From contig CACHAK010000002.1 of assembly GCA_902577765.1 (NCBI GenBank), forward strand, positions 88,001 to 152,000: 64,000 nucleotides of DNA, in the 5' to 3' direction. The position numbers and the translations under genes are program-made. This stretch comes from an uncultured Pelagibacteraceae bacterium. Its GTDB lineage: Bacteria > Pseudomonadota > Alphaproteobacteria > Pelagibacterales > AG-422-B15. Below, piece by piece: positions 45,243 through 53,291 of this stretch; the stretch's first letter is position 1; the number at the start of each line of letters is the position of its first letter. The notes below the pieces were generated by a model that saw nothing but the letters and a program-made list of their open reading frames with translations, did not search any database and was not told where the DNA came from.

Positions 45243-45524
45243 ATGACTCTAGAAGAATCTATAGATAAGAAAATTAAAGATAATCTAAACCCGTCTTTTT
45301 TTAAAATTATAAACTTTTCTGATCAACATAAAAATCATTATGCGGGTGATAACAAAGATACTTCGCATATTAAAATTATTATTGTATCAGAATCTTTTGA
45401 TGGATATTCAAGAATAGAAAGAGAGAGGATTGTTCATAATATACTTAAAGAAGAAATATTGACAGAGATACACTCAATAAGATTAAAACTTTATATAAAG
45501 TCAGAATATGATTTAATTAAGTGA
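45243..45524 (+). CDS. bolA: BolA family protein
   Basis: A 93-residue BolA; HIKIIIVSESFDGYSRIERERIVHNIL near 42-68 (core SESFDGYSRIERER) is the family signature. BolA proteins pair with monothiol glutaredoxins in iron-sulfur handling or act as regulators. Divergent from the J-domain gene by 35 nt; overlaps the CorC-type gene tail by 12 nt. Confidence 0.93.
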   Translation: MTLEESIDKKIKDNLNPSFFKIINFSDQHKNHYAGDNKDTSHIKIIIVSESFDGYSRIERERIVHNILKEEILTEIHSIRLKLYIKSEYDLIK

Positions 45525-46781
45525 TGCGATTTTGACTTGCGAAATTAAATTTCTTTTTGTCTCGATTATTTCGAATTTAAATCCATAAAATTGAAAAACT
45601 TGTCCAGCTTTAGGAAAGGACCTTGACTCATTTATTATTAAGCCAGAAATAGTATTTGCGTCTTCATCAGGTAGGTCCCAACCAAAACTTCTATTAATGT
45701 TTCTAATTTCTGTAGATCCTTGTACTTTAATTGAACCATCTTTATTTCTAACAATATCAGCTAAATCGAGATCATGTTCATCGCTGATTTCTCCAACAAT
45801 CTCCTCAATAATATCTTCAAGGCTTATCATTCCATTTAACACGCCATATTCATCAACCACCATTGCTAATTTAATTTTTCTGTTTAGGTGCATTTGTAAT
45901 TGATTTTTTAAAGGTGTAGTTTCTGGTACAAACCAAGTTTTAATTAATGATTGCTTTATGTCCTCTCTTGAAATTTTTACAGATTTAAGTTCATTTAGCT
46001 TTCTTAACAGATTTTTTGCATGTAGTAGGCCAATAATATTTTCATTGTTGTCTTTCCACACGGGTATTCTTGTATACGGACTTTCAACTACTTGGCTTAT
46101 TATTTTTTCAGGATCTTCATCAATATTAACCATAAAGATGTTGCTTCTGTGAACCATAATATCCTCAACAGTTGTTTCTGATAAATCTAAAATTCCAGTC
46201 ACCATATCTTTATCCATTTTAAATAATCTGCCTTCTTTATGATGGAGATCTACAGTTCCCCTAATTTCATCAGCTACAGATAGACTTCTTGCATTCTGGT
46301 CATGTCTAATTCCAATTATATTTAAAATAGTAAAAACGATTTTTTCCATCAGCCATGTTACAGGCGCTAAGATGGTTACAAATGGTTTTAAAAATGGACT
46401 TACTAATAGTGCCATTTTCTCTGCATTTGCAATAGCATAGCTTTTAGGAAGAATTTCTGCAAAAATCACAATTAATGCTGTCATTATGATCACGGCATAA
46501 GCAACACCTGTATTTCCAAAAATTTTAATTAATAAACTAGTAGCTAAAGCTGAAGCAAGAATATTGACTAAATTATTACCAAGTAAGATTGCTCCAATTA
46601 AGGCTTCTTTCTTATTCAATAAATCTATCGCGACATTAGAATTTTTTTTACCCTTCATGCCAAGGCCGGTTAATCTACTTCGTGTGCTTGCTGTTAATGC
46701 TGTTTCTGATCCCGAGAAAAATGCAGAAAATACCAAAAGAACTATTATTGCTAAAAATAATACGATAACTTCAAATATCAT
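45513..46781 (-). CDS. CNNM/CorC-type transporter-associated protein (DUF21-CBS-CorC_HlyC)
   Basis: A 422-residue protein with an N-terminal DUF21 membrane domain (about four helices within 1-180; FFSGSETALTAS near 22-33), a CBS pair (about 200-330, VEDIMVHRSNIFMV, DEYGVLNGMISLEDIIEEIVGE-type core) and a C-terminal CorC/HlyC domain. Linked to Mg2+/Co2+ efflux or membrane ion homeostasis; the old label hemolysin is not informative. 0 nt from aroB. Confidence 0.92.
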   Translation of the reverse strand: MIFEVIVLFLAIIVLLVFSAFFSGSETALTASTRSRLTGLGMKGKKNSNVAIDLLNKKEALIGAILLGNNLVNILASALATSLLIKIFGNTGVAYAVIIMTALIVIFAEILPKSYAIANAEKMALLVSPFLKPFVTILAPVTWLMEKIVFTILNIIGIRHDQNARSLSVADEIRGTVDLHHKEGRLFKMDKDMVTGILDLSETTVEDIMVHRSNIFMVNIDEDPEKIISQVVESPYTRIPVWKDNNENIIGLLHAKNLLRKLNELKSVKISREDIKQSLIKTWFVPETTPLKNQLQMHLNRKIKLAMVVDEYGVLNGMISLEDIIEEIVGEISDEHDLDLADIVRNKDGSIKVQGSTEIRNINRSFGWDLPDEDANTISGLIINESRSFPKAGQVFQFYGFKFEIIETKRNLISQVKIASLN

Positions 46782-47888
46782 CTAATTTATATACTTATTT
46801 ATCACGCTATCTAATTTTTTAGTGGAATATCGACTTGCTAAATAAGCTTTACCTAAGTTTTTTAAAAGTATTAGATTTATATGATTATTTTTTACTTTTT
46901 TGTCAGAATTCATTATCTCTTTGAACTTTTTAAGTGATGTCTTACTTTTTATATTGATAGGTATTTTGGTTTTCATTTTTAATTCTTGAAAATGATCTTT
47001 TATTTTATTTAAATTTTTATTTAAAATATTTCCTTGAAGTGATGACATTTCAAGGGCCATCATAATCCCTATAGACACGGCTTCTCCATGTGTTAATGAT
47101 TTTTGGTAATGATTTATTGCTTCAATAGCATGTCCGAAAGTATGGCCTAAATTAAGTATTGCTCTTATATTTTTTTCTTTTTCATCTTTCTTTACAATTA
47201 TTGCTTTGTTTTTGCAAGAGCGAAAAACAGCCTCAATTAAATATTTTTTGTTATATGTCTTAAGCTTAGACTCATTATCTAAAAGCCAATGAAGGAACTT
47301 TTTATCCATAATAAGTCCATATTTAATTATTTCAGCATAGCCAGATAAAATCTCCCTTTTTGGAAGAGTTTTTAATAGTGAGACATCCGCAATAACTAAT
47401 TTAGGTTGGTAAAAAGTACCTATTAAATTTTTACCTTCTTTGGTATTGACGCCTGTTTTGCCTCCTACTGCAGAATCGACTTGCGATAATAATGTTGTAG
47501 GTATCTGGATAAAATTAATTCCTCTTAATGTGATACTCGCAGAAAAACCTACAATATCACCAATCACACCTCCACCAAAAGCAATTAAAGTATCGTTCCT
47601 ATCAATCTTATATTCGAGAAGCTTTGACGTAATTAAATTAATAGTTTTAATATTTTTGTATTGCTCGCCATCATTAATTACTATCTTGTTAAAACTTATT
47701 TTATTTTTCTTAAGTGAGTTCTCTAATTTTTTTCCGTAAAGCTTATGGATAAATTTATTAGTAATTATAAACACTCGTGGATTTATTAATTTCTTTTTTA
47801 TTAATGAGCCTGAGCTCGATAAAATATTATCACCAATTAATATTTTATATTTGTCTGTTCCGGTCTTTACCTCTAAAGTTTTTTTCAT
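46782..47888 (-). CDS. aroB: 3-Dehydroquinate synthase
   Basis: Second step of the shikimate pathway: closes DAHP to 3-dehydroquinate with NAD and a divalent metal. 368 residues; IAFGGGVIGDIVGFSASI near 104, PTTLLSQVDSAVGGKTGVN near 131-149, and LNLGHTFGHAIEA near 251 carry the cofactor and metal residues. 2 nt downstream of aroK, the standard aroK-aroB order. Confidence 0.96.
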   Translation of the reverse strand: MKKTLEVKTGTDKYKILIGDNILSSSGSLIKKKLINPRVFIITNKFIHKLYGKKLENSLKKNKISFNKIVINDGEQYKNIKTINLITSKLLEYKIDRNDTLIAFGGGVIGDIVGFSASITLRGINFIQIPTTLLSQVDSAVGGKTGVNTKEGKNLIGTFYQPKLVIADVSLLKTLPKREILSGYAEIIKYGLIMDKKFLHWLLDNESKLKTYNKKYLIEAVFRSCKNKAIIVKKDEKEKNIRAILNLGHTFGHAIEAINHYQKSLTHGEAVSIGIMMALEMSSLQGNILNKNLNKIKDHFQELKMKTKIPINIKSKTSLKKFKEIMNSDKKVKNNHINLILLKNLGKAYLASRYSTKKLDSVINKYIN

Positions 47889-47890
47889 TA

Positions 47891-48421
47891 TTAGATTTTT
47901 AAAGCTTCGGTAATTTCTTTGATTATTTGATATTTATTTTTCTTGCTCACATCGATTGTGAATTTAGCTTTGGAGTAATTTTTCTGCCTAATTTTATTTA
48001 ATCTTTCAAATTCTACTTTTATATTTTTATTAGATAAAAGGGGTCTTTTCTTTGACACTCTACATCTTTTTTCTAAAATATTCAAATCACATTTTAGCCA
48101 TATTGAAATACATTCATTTAATATTAATTTTCTTATTTTTGACTCTTCAAAGCCACCTCCACCTAGTGCAACAATAGAGTTTTTTTTATCTAGTAATTTT
48201 ATAGTAATTTTTTTCTCAATATTTCTGAAGATTTTTTCACCACTTTCATCAAAAATTTTTGCAATTTTTTGACCCATTTCTTTTTCAATTTCTTTGTCTG
48301 TGTCATAAAAATCTAAGCCTAATTTTTTTGATAAACCTCTACCGATCGTTGATTTACCAGAGCCCATATGGCCTAGAAAAACTATATTTTTTTTTGTTTG
48401 AGCGAGTCTTTTTTTTGACAT
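47891..48421 (-). CDS. aroK: Shikimate kinase
   Basis: Phosphorylates shikimate. 176 residues; the P-loop GHMGSGKSTIGRGLSKKLG is near 17-35, the shikimate residues in FYDTDKEIE near 38-46, and ALGGGGFEE near 86, then KRPLLS. First gene of aroK-aroB-corC-like on the minus strand. Confidence 0.96.
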   Translation of the reverse strand: MSKKRLAQTKKNIVFLGHMGSGKSTIGRGLSKKLGLDFYDTDKEIEKEMGQKIAKIFDESGEKIFRNIEKKITIKLLDKKNSIVALGGGGFEESKIRKLILNECISIWLKCDLNILEKRCRVSKKRPLLSNKNIKVEFERLNKIRQKNYSKAKFTIDVSKKNKYQIIKEITEALKI

Positions 48422-48476
48422 TATTAAATGTGAATAAATTTCACAGTTTTAAAATATTCTGTTAAAAGAAATTAAT

Positions 48477-50207
48477 ATGTTTGATAAAAGCATTTGTAAT
48501 AGAGTTTCATTATATATCATTAGTCTATCTCTTATAAGCTCATTTTTCATTAATATTGATATTTTGGCGCAAGATAATTTGAGTCAAGAGCCATATGAAA
48601 TTTGGCAAGAGAACAGTTCCATTAGCGAAATTGAAAGTGCTGAAGAGAAATCAATTGCTCAGAAAACTGTAAACATAGCTAATCAAGCAGTAAAACAGGA
48701 GAATTTCCAATTCACTAAAGCTGACGCTATAGGTTTATTTGATTCTACTAACGGTGGATTCGAAGCTAATCTATGGAATGAATCCAATTTAGAGGATATA
48801 GCATATTTAATTAACATAACCCCTCTAGAAAGTACAAGTTCAACTCTTACCAACCTTGTTAAAAATGCAATGTTAACTACTGCAGCCCCACCTGATAAAT
48901 TAACTAATGACTCATTATCTTTTCTAAATCTTAAATCAGATTTTTTAATCTCAAGAGGCCATTACAAGCATATCTCTGATTTATATAGCTTAATAAGCAG
49001 TGATGAAAATAATGATATTTTAAGTTTTGCAATGATTGATAATTTACTTATCTATAATCAATACAAAAGAATTTGTAATAGTAATTCTAATTTAATATCC
49101 GAAAGATTAAGCGACCTATATTTTGTATCATTTTGCAATGCAATGTCAGCCAATAAATTAGCACTTGATCTAAATATTTCTTTGATGAGAGATGAAGATA
49201 ATTACGATGAAGAGTACTTATCCTTATTATCTGAAATTATATACAGTGATGAACTTAAAGTCGAAAATCTTAAAGAAATAAATCTAGTTAATTTAAATTT
49301 ATTACAAAAGTACAATGTTGATATAGATAAATATATTACTATAAATTCGCCAATAAAATTTAAATTATTCTACTTTTTAAATTATAAAAAAAATAATCTA
49401 AAAAAAATTTCAATCGCTGAAGAGCTTGTTAAAAAAGGTTTGATAGAACATAAATACCTCGGAGAGATTTACCAGTCCTTTGACATAAGTAACATCAAGG
49501 AAGCCAGTGAGGACAATACAGCTTTAATAGAGAGAATTAAAATCTTTAAAGATATTAGAAAAACCTCATCTCAGGCTGATTTAGTAAATAAAGTACCTAG
49601 ATATATTAGTTTATTTAGTGCACAAGGTATGATGAAAACTGCATCTTTAATGATTTATGATAAAATCAAAATAGTCCAGCCAAAATTAGATTATATCGAT
49701 AATGCTTCGGGTATTTGCCTAATCTTTATACTAAATGATGACCCTGAAAAGTGTAATGAGTGGGTAAGTCAATTGAATTTCAATTCAAATAAATTAGAGC
49801 TCTCTAAAGCTGAGTTTTATCTTTCATTGGCAAATGACAAAGCAATAAAAGAAACTAACTTAAATCAATTAATTGATTATCAAGGTTTTTCTGTTAGGCA
49901 GAAGAATATTATTGTTAAGTATTACGAACTTATAACAAATTCAAATAAAAATAGTTATTGGAAGACCCCAAATAAGTTAAATAAAGTCTCCTCAATAACT
50001 GCAAATATAAAGCTTCATAATTATTTTAAATCTCTTGAAAATCAACTTGGTGAAAAAATTATTTTGCTAAATATATTACATGGAGATGATAATTTTAATG
50101 AAAATGATGAATTTTCTATTTTTCTTATAATAGACGGATTGTTTGAGATTAATGAAATTTATGCAAAAGATTATATACTAGAGTACTTTGCAAATTATAA
50201 TTTATAG
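48477..50207 (+). CDS. Unrecognised secreted protein, 576 residues
   Basis: I do not recognise a named domain. It has a clear signal peptide (basic start, hydrophobic core at about residues 10-25, likely cleavage after INIDILA) and then a mostly helical, low-Cys sequence with repeated short Leu/Ile/Asp/Asn-rich helices resembling TPR-like solenoids; no convincing repeat register was found. It lies between aroK (divergent, 55 nt) and xerD (1-nt overlap, GTG start inside its stop), a spot where several alphaproteobacteria carry a poorly characterised large secreted protein. Probably periplasmic; function unknown. Confidence 0.8.
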   Translation: MFDKSICNRVSLYIISLSLISSFFINIDILAQDNLSQEPYEIWQENSSISEIESAEEKSIAQKTVNIANQAVKQENFQFTKADAIGLFDSTNGGFEANLWNESNLEDIAYLINITPLESTSSTLTNLVKNAMLTTAAPPDKLTNDSLSFLNLKSDFLISRGHYKHISDLYSLISSDENNDILSFAMIDNLLIYNQYKRICNSNSNLISERLSDLYFVSFCNAMSANKLALDLNISLMRDEDNYDEEYLSLLSEIIYSDELKVENLKEINLVNLNLLQKYNVDIDKYITINSPIKFKLFYFLNYKKNNLKKISIAEELVKKGLIEHKYLGEIYQSFDISNIKEASEDNTALIERIKIFKDIRKTSSQADLVNKVPRYISLFSAQGMMKTASLMIYDKIKIVQPKLDYIDNASGICLIFILNDDPEKCNEWVSQLNFNSNKLELSKAEFYLSLANDKAIKETNLNQLIDYQGFSVRQKNIIVKYYELITNSNKNSYWKTPNKLNKVSSITANIKLHNYFKSLENQLGEKIILLNILHGDDNFNENDEFSIFLIIDGLFEINEIYAKDYILEYFANYNL

Positions 50208-51133
50208 TGTCAAAAATAGAACAATCTACAATTGAGAATTTCTTAGAGTCTTTAATATCTGAGAAAGGTTTAAGTAAAAATACAATTGAGTCCTATAAGA
50301 GTGATATAAATCAATTTTTAGAAAGACAAACAACAAGCAAAATATCTGTACAAATTTTTACAAGAAAATCGGTTGAAAAATATATTTCAACGATGAATGG
50401 TTTAGGATTTGAGAGATCCACAATTCTCAGGAAATTGTCTTCTTTAGGACATTTTTTTGATTTCTTAGTAACTGAAAATATATTGAAGGATAATCCATTT
50501 TTACAAATTTCAATTCCCAAAAAAAACTCAAAGCTACCGATTTTTTTAACAAATGATCAGGTAGACAGACTATTAGAGACAGCTAAAAATGATGACTCTA
50601 TTAGAGGGTTGAGACTATTGACGATGATTGAAATATTATATGCAACAGGAATAAGAGTTTCAGAGTTAGTTGGATTAAAATTATCATCTTTATATGAAAA
50701 AGAAAATTTTATTTTTGTAACAGGCAAAGGAAATAAAGAAAGACTTGTACCCGTAGATCAAAACACTTTATCTACAATAGAAAAGTATTTAAAAATAAGA
50801 GTAGAATTTTTAAAAGCGGACAAAAATGAAGACAAATGGCTTTTTCCATCAAGAAATTCAAAGCTTGGTCATATTTCAAGGCAAAGATTTCATCAACTTT
50901 TAAGAGTATTGTGTAAAGAAGCGAATATTGATTCTAAATACGTGAGCCCCCACAAGCTGAGGCATGCTTTTGCATCACATCTACTTGCTAATGGAATGGA
51001 TTTAAGATCACTACAAATGCTTCTTGGGCATTCAGATATATCTACAACACAAATTTATACTCATGTTCTAAGTGATAGATTAAAAAGTACGGTGGAAGAT
51101 AACCACCCATTATCTAAGGTATTCAAAGAATAA
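50207..51133 (+). CDS. xerD: Tyrosine recombinase XerD
   Basis: A site-specific recombinase that resolves chromosome dimers at dif. The 308-residue protein has an N-terminal SAM-like core-binding domain and a catalytic domain with Arg in ATGIRVSELVGL near 145, Lys in GKGNKERLVPV, HKLRHAFASHLL near 247, LLGHSDISTTQIYTHV with the last His and Tyr near 270-285. GTG start overlaps the previous stop. It is in a housekeeping setting, not a mobile element. XerC is the alternative. Confidence 0.92.
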   Translation: MSKIEQSTIENFLESLISEKGLSKNTIESYKSDINQFLERQTTSKISVQIFTRKSVEKYISTMNGLGFERSTILRKLSSLGHFFDFLVTENILKDNPFLQISIPKKNSKLPIFLTNDQVDRLLETAKNDDSIRGLRLLTMIEILYATGIRVSELVGLKLSSLYEKENFIFVTGKGNKERLVPVDQNTLSTIEKYLKIRVEFLKADKNEDKWLFPSRNSKLGHISRQRFHQLLRVLCKEANIDSKYVSPHKLRHAFASHLLANGMDLRSLQMLLGHSDISTTQIYTHVLSDRLKSTVEDNHPLSKVFKE

Positions 51134-51186
51134 TTGTAATTCAAGTTGTCCTTGAAAAGAGGATTTTATAATGATAAACCAACAAA

Positions 51187-52167
51187 ATGAGTTTCACGCC
51201 TGTACCCTCTAACACGACAAGAATAAATAGATCTCAGTTATTTGTTCCAGGGTCAAAGCCAGATTTGTTTGAGAAAGCTTCAGCAAGTAATGCAGATATA
51301 ATCTGCTTAGATCTTGAAGATGCTGTGGCACCGCAAGATAAGGAACAAGCAAAAGAAAATGTAATCAAAGCACTAAACAATCATGATTTTGGAAAAAAAA
51401 CTATTTCAGTAAGAATTAATGGATTGGATACTCATTATTGTTATAGAGATGTTGTTGACTTAATGGAGAATGGTGGAGAACGATTAGATTTAATTATGAT
51501 ACCAAAGGTTGGTGTTCCAGAGGATGTTTATGCGATTGATATGTTAGTGACGCAAATAGAAGATAAAACTCAAAGACAAAAAAAAATAGGCTTTGAACTT
51601 ATAGTTGAAACATCAATGGGGATTACAAATCTTGATAAGATCTTAACTGGAAGTAAAAGAATTGAGTCCCTCCATTTTGGTTACGCTGATTATGCAGCTT
51701 CAGTAAGAATGCGTACAACAAATATCGGCGGATCTAATCAAGACTATTCAATATTAACCGATGAAATTGATGGAGAAAGAAAAACTCATTGGAATGATAT
51801 GTGGCACTATCCAATATCAAAAATGACTACTATTGGAAGAGCTCATGGTGTAAGAATAATTGATGGTCCTTTTGGAGATTTTTCAGATCCAGAGGGTTTT
51901 AAGTCTCATGCAAGAAGAACAGCAATTCTGGGATGTGAAGGAAAATGGGCAATTCACCCTAGTCAGGTAGATCTTGCAAATGAGGTATTCACACTACCTG
52001 AAAAAGAAGTACAAAAAGCAAGAGATATTCTTGAAGCAATGAAAAAAGCACAGGAGTCAGGCGCAGGCGCTGCGACACTAAATGGAAAATTAATAGACGC
52101 TGCTTCAATAAGGCAAGCTGAGCAAATTATCGAGCAAACAAAATTAATAGAAACTCTAAGTAAATAA
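51187..52167 (+). CDS. mcl1: L-malyl-CoA / beta-methylmalyl-CoA lyase
   Basis: HpcH/HpaI aldolase-citrate lyase family, 326 residues. RSQLFVPGSKPDLFEKASAS near 16-35, DIICLDLEDAVAP near 38-50 (metal ligands), HFGYADYAASV near 158 and GCEGKWAIHPSQ near 250 closely follow Mcl1 of EMC-pathway bacteria. It cleaves beta-methylmalyl-CoA to glyoxylate and propionyl-CoA and makes or splits malyl-CoA. A citrate-lyase beta-like function is less likely given the other EMC genes. 11 nt before accA. Confidence 0.91.
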   Translation: MSFTPVPSNTTRINRSQLFVPGSKPDLFEKASASNADIICLDLEDAVAPQDKEQAKENVIKALNNHDFGKKTISVRINGLDTHYCYRDVVDLMENGGERLDLIMIPKVGVPEDVYAIDMLVTQIEDKTQRQKKIGFELIVETSMGITNLDKILTGSKRIESLHFGYADYAASVRMRTTNIGGSNQDYSILTDEIDGERKTHWNDMWHYPISKMTTIGRAHGVRIIDGPFGDFSDPEGFKSHARRTAILGCEGKWAIHPSQVDLANEVFTLPEKEVQKARDILEAMKKAQESGAGAATLNGKLIDAASIRQAEQIIEQTKLIETLSK

Positions 52168-52178
52168 TTTATCATCAA

Positions 52179-53291
52179 ATGAACACCTATCTTGAGTTTG
52201 AAAAGCCCATTGAGCTACTTGACAATAAGGTTCATGATCTAAAAAGCTTGAACGATAATGCTCCATCAGATAATCTTCTTGAAGAAATCACGCAAGTTGA
52301 AGAACAAATAAATGAGACTTATAAGAAAATATATTCTTCAATATCACCTTGGCAAAGGACACTTGTTGCACGACATCCTCAACGACCAAAAACAAGAGAA
52401 TATATTTTAAATCTAATTGAGGATTTTTTCCCTTTATCAGGTGATAGGTTTTTTTCAGATGATAAAGCTATCCTTGGAGGTTTTGGGAAATTTAGAGGTA
52501 AAACAGTATTAGTCCTTGGTCATGAAAAGGGACACGATACTACATCAAGAATTGAACACAATTTTGGTATGCCAAGGCCTGAGGGATATAGAAAAGCTCA
52601 AAGATTAATGAAACTTGCAGAGGAGTTCGATATACCAGTTATATCTTTTGTTGATACCCCTGGAGCTTACCCTGGAGTAGGTGCTGAACAGCGAGGACAA
52701 TCTGAAGCAATAGCAAAAACAACTGAGTGTTGTTTGTCCTTAGGTGTTCCAATTGTAGCAATAATAATTGGTGAAGGAGGATCAGGTGGTGCTGTCGCCA
52801 TTGGAACAGGAAATACAGTCCTTATGTTGGAAAACTCTATATATTCAGTAATTTCACCTGAGGGATGTTCATCAATTTTATGGAAAGATAATACAAAAAC
52901 TGTTGAGGCAGCCTCAGCTCTTAAGCTTACAGCCGAAGATATGTTAAAAATTGATGTAGTTGATGAAGTTATAAAAGAGCCAACAGGTGGTGCACATAGG
53001 AATCCGCATCGGGCAATAGAGTCTGTTGGTGACGAAATTGAAAAATATTTAAATTTGCTTTCAAATCAACACGGAAATGATTTAAAACACGCAAGACAAG
53101 AAAGATATCTTCAAATAGGAAGGTCGGGGTTATTTAGTGAAAAGACTACAGCAGCCAATATTGTTCTTGATGAAAAGTTTGGGAAATCCGGTAATAAAAA
53201 AAGGATACATAATAGTTTTTTAGGGCGAATTATTCTGGGAACTGTCCTTGTCTTAATGTCTGTTTTTATATTTACTTACATTATTAACTAA
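52179..53291 (+). CDS. accA: Acetyl-CoA carboxylase carboxyltransferase alpha subunit with C-terminal membrane segment
   Basis: With AccD forms the carboxyltransferase that makes malonyl-CoA. The AccA core occupies about residues 1-317: LARHPQRPKTREYI, FGMPRPEGYRKA, PVISFVDTPGAYPGVGAEQRGQ (core VDTPGAYPG) and EGGSGGAVAIGTG. Usual length is about 317-320; here 370. The extra 50 residues contain a basic stretch (KSGNKKRIHNS) and a hydrophobic span FLGRIILGTVLVLMSVFIF near 346-364, a predicted membrane helix. The frame is open throughout, so no stop is skipped. Tail overlaps secA by 8 nt. Confidence 0.95.
   Translation: MNTYLEFEKPIELLDNKVHDLKSLNDNAPSDNLLEEITQVEEQINETYKKIYSSISPWQRTLVARHPQRPKTREYILNLIEDFFPLSGDRFFSDDKAILGGFGKFRGKTVLVLGHEKGHDTTSRIEHNFGMPRPEGYRKAQRLMKLAEEFDIPVISFVDTPGAYPGVGAEQRGQSEAIAKTTECCLSLGVPIVAIIIGEGGSGGAVAIGTGNTVLMLENSIYSVISPEGCSSILWKDNTKTVEAASALKLTAEDMLKIDVVDEVIKEPTGGAHRNPHRAIESVGDEIEKYLNLLSNQHGNDLKHARQERYLQIGRSGLFSEKTTAANIVLDEKFGKSGNKKRIHNSFLGRIILGTVLVLMSVFIFTYIIN

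Noticed and set aside
50207..51133. XerD-like recombinase as the integrase of a mobile element
   Set aside because: Catalytic blocks and length match housekeeping XerC/D, and the neighbours are core genes with no attachment repeats.
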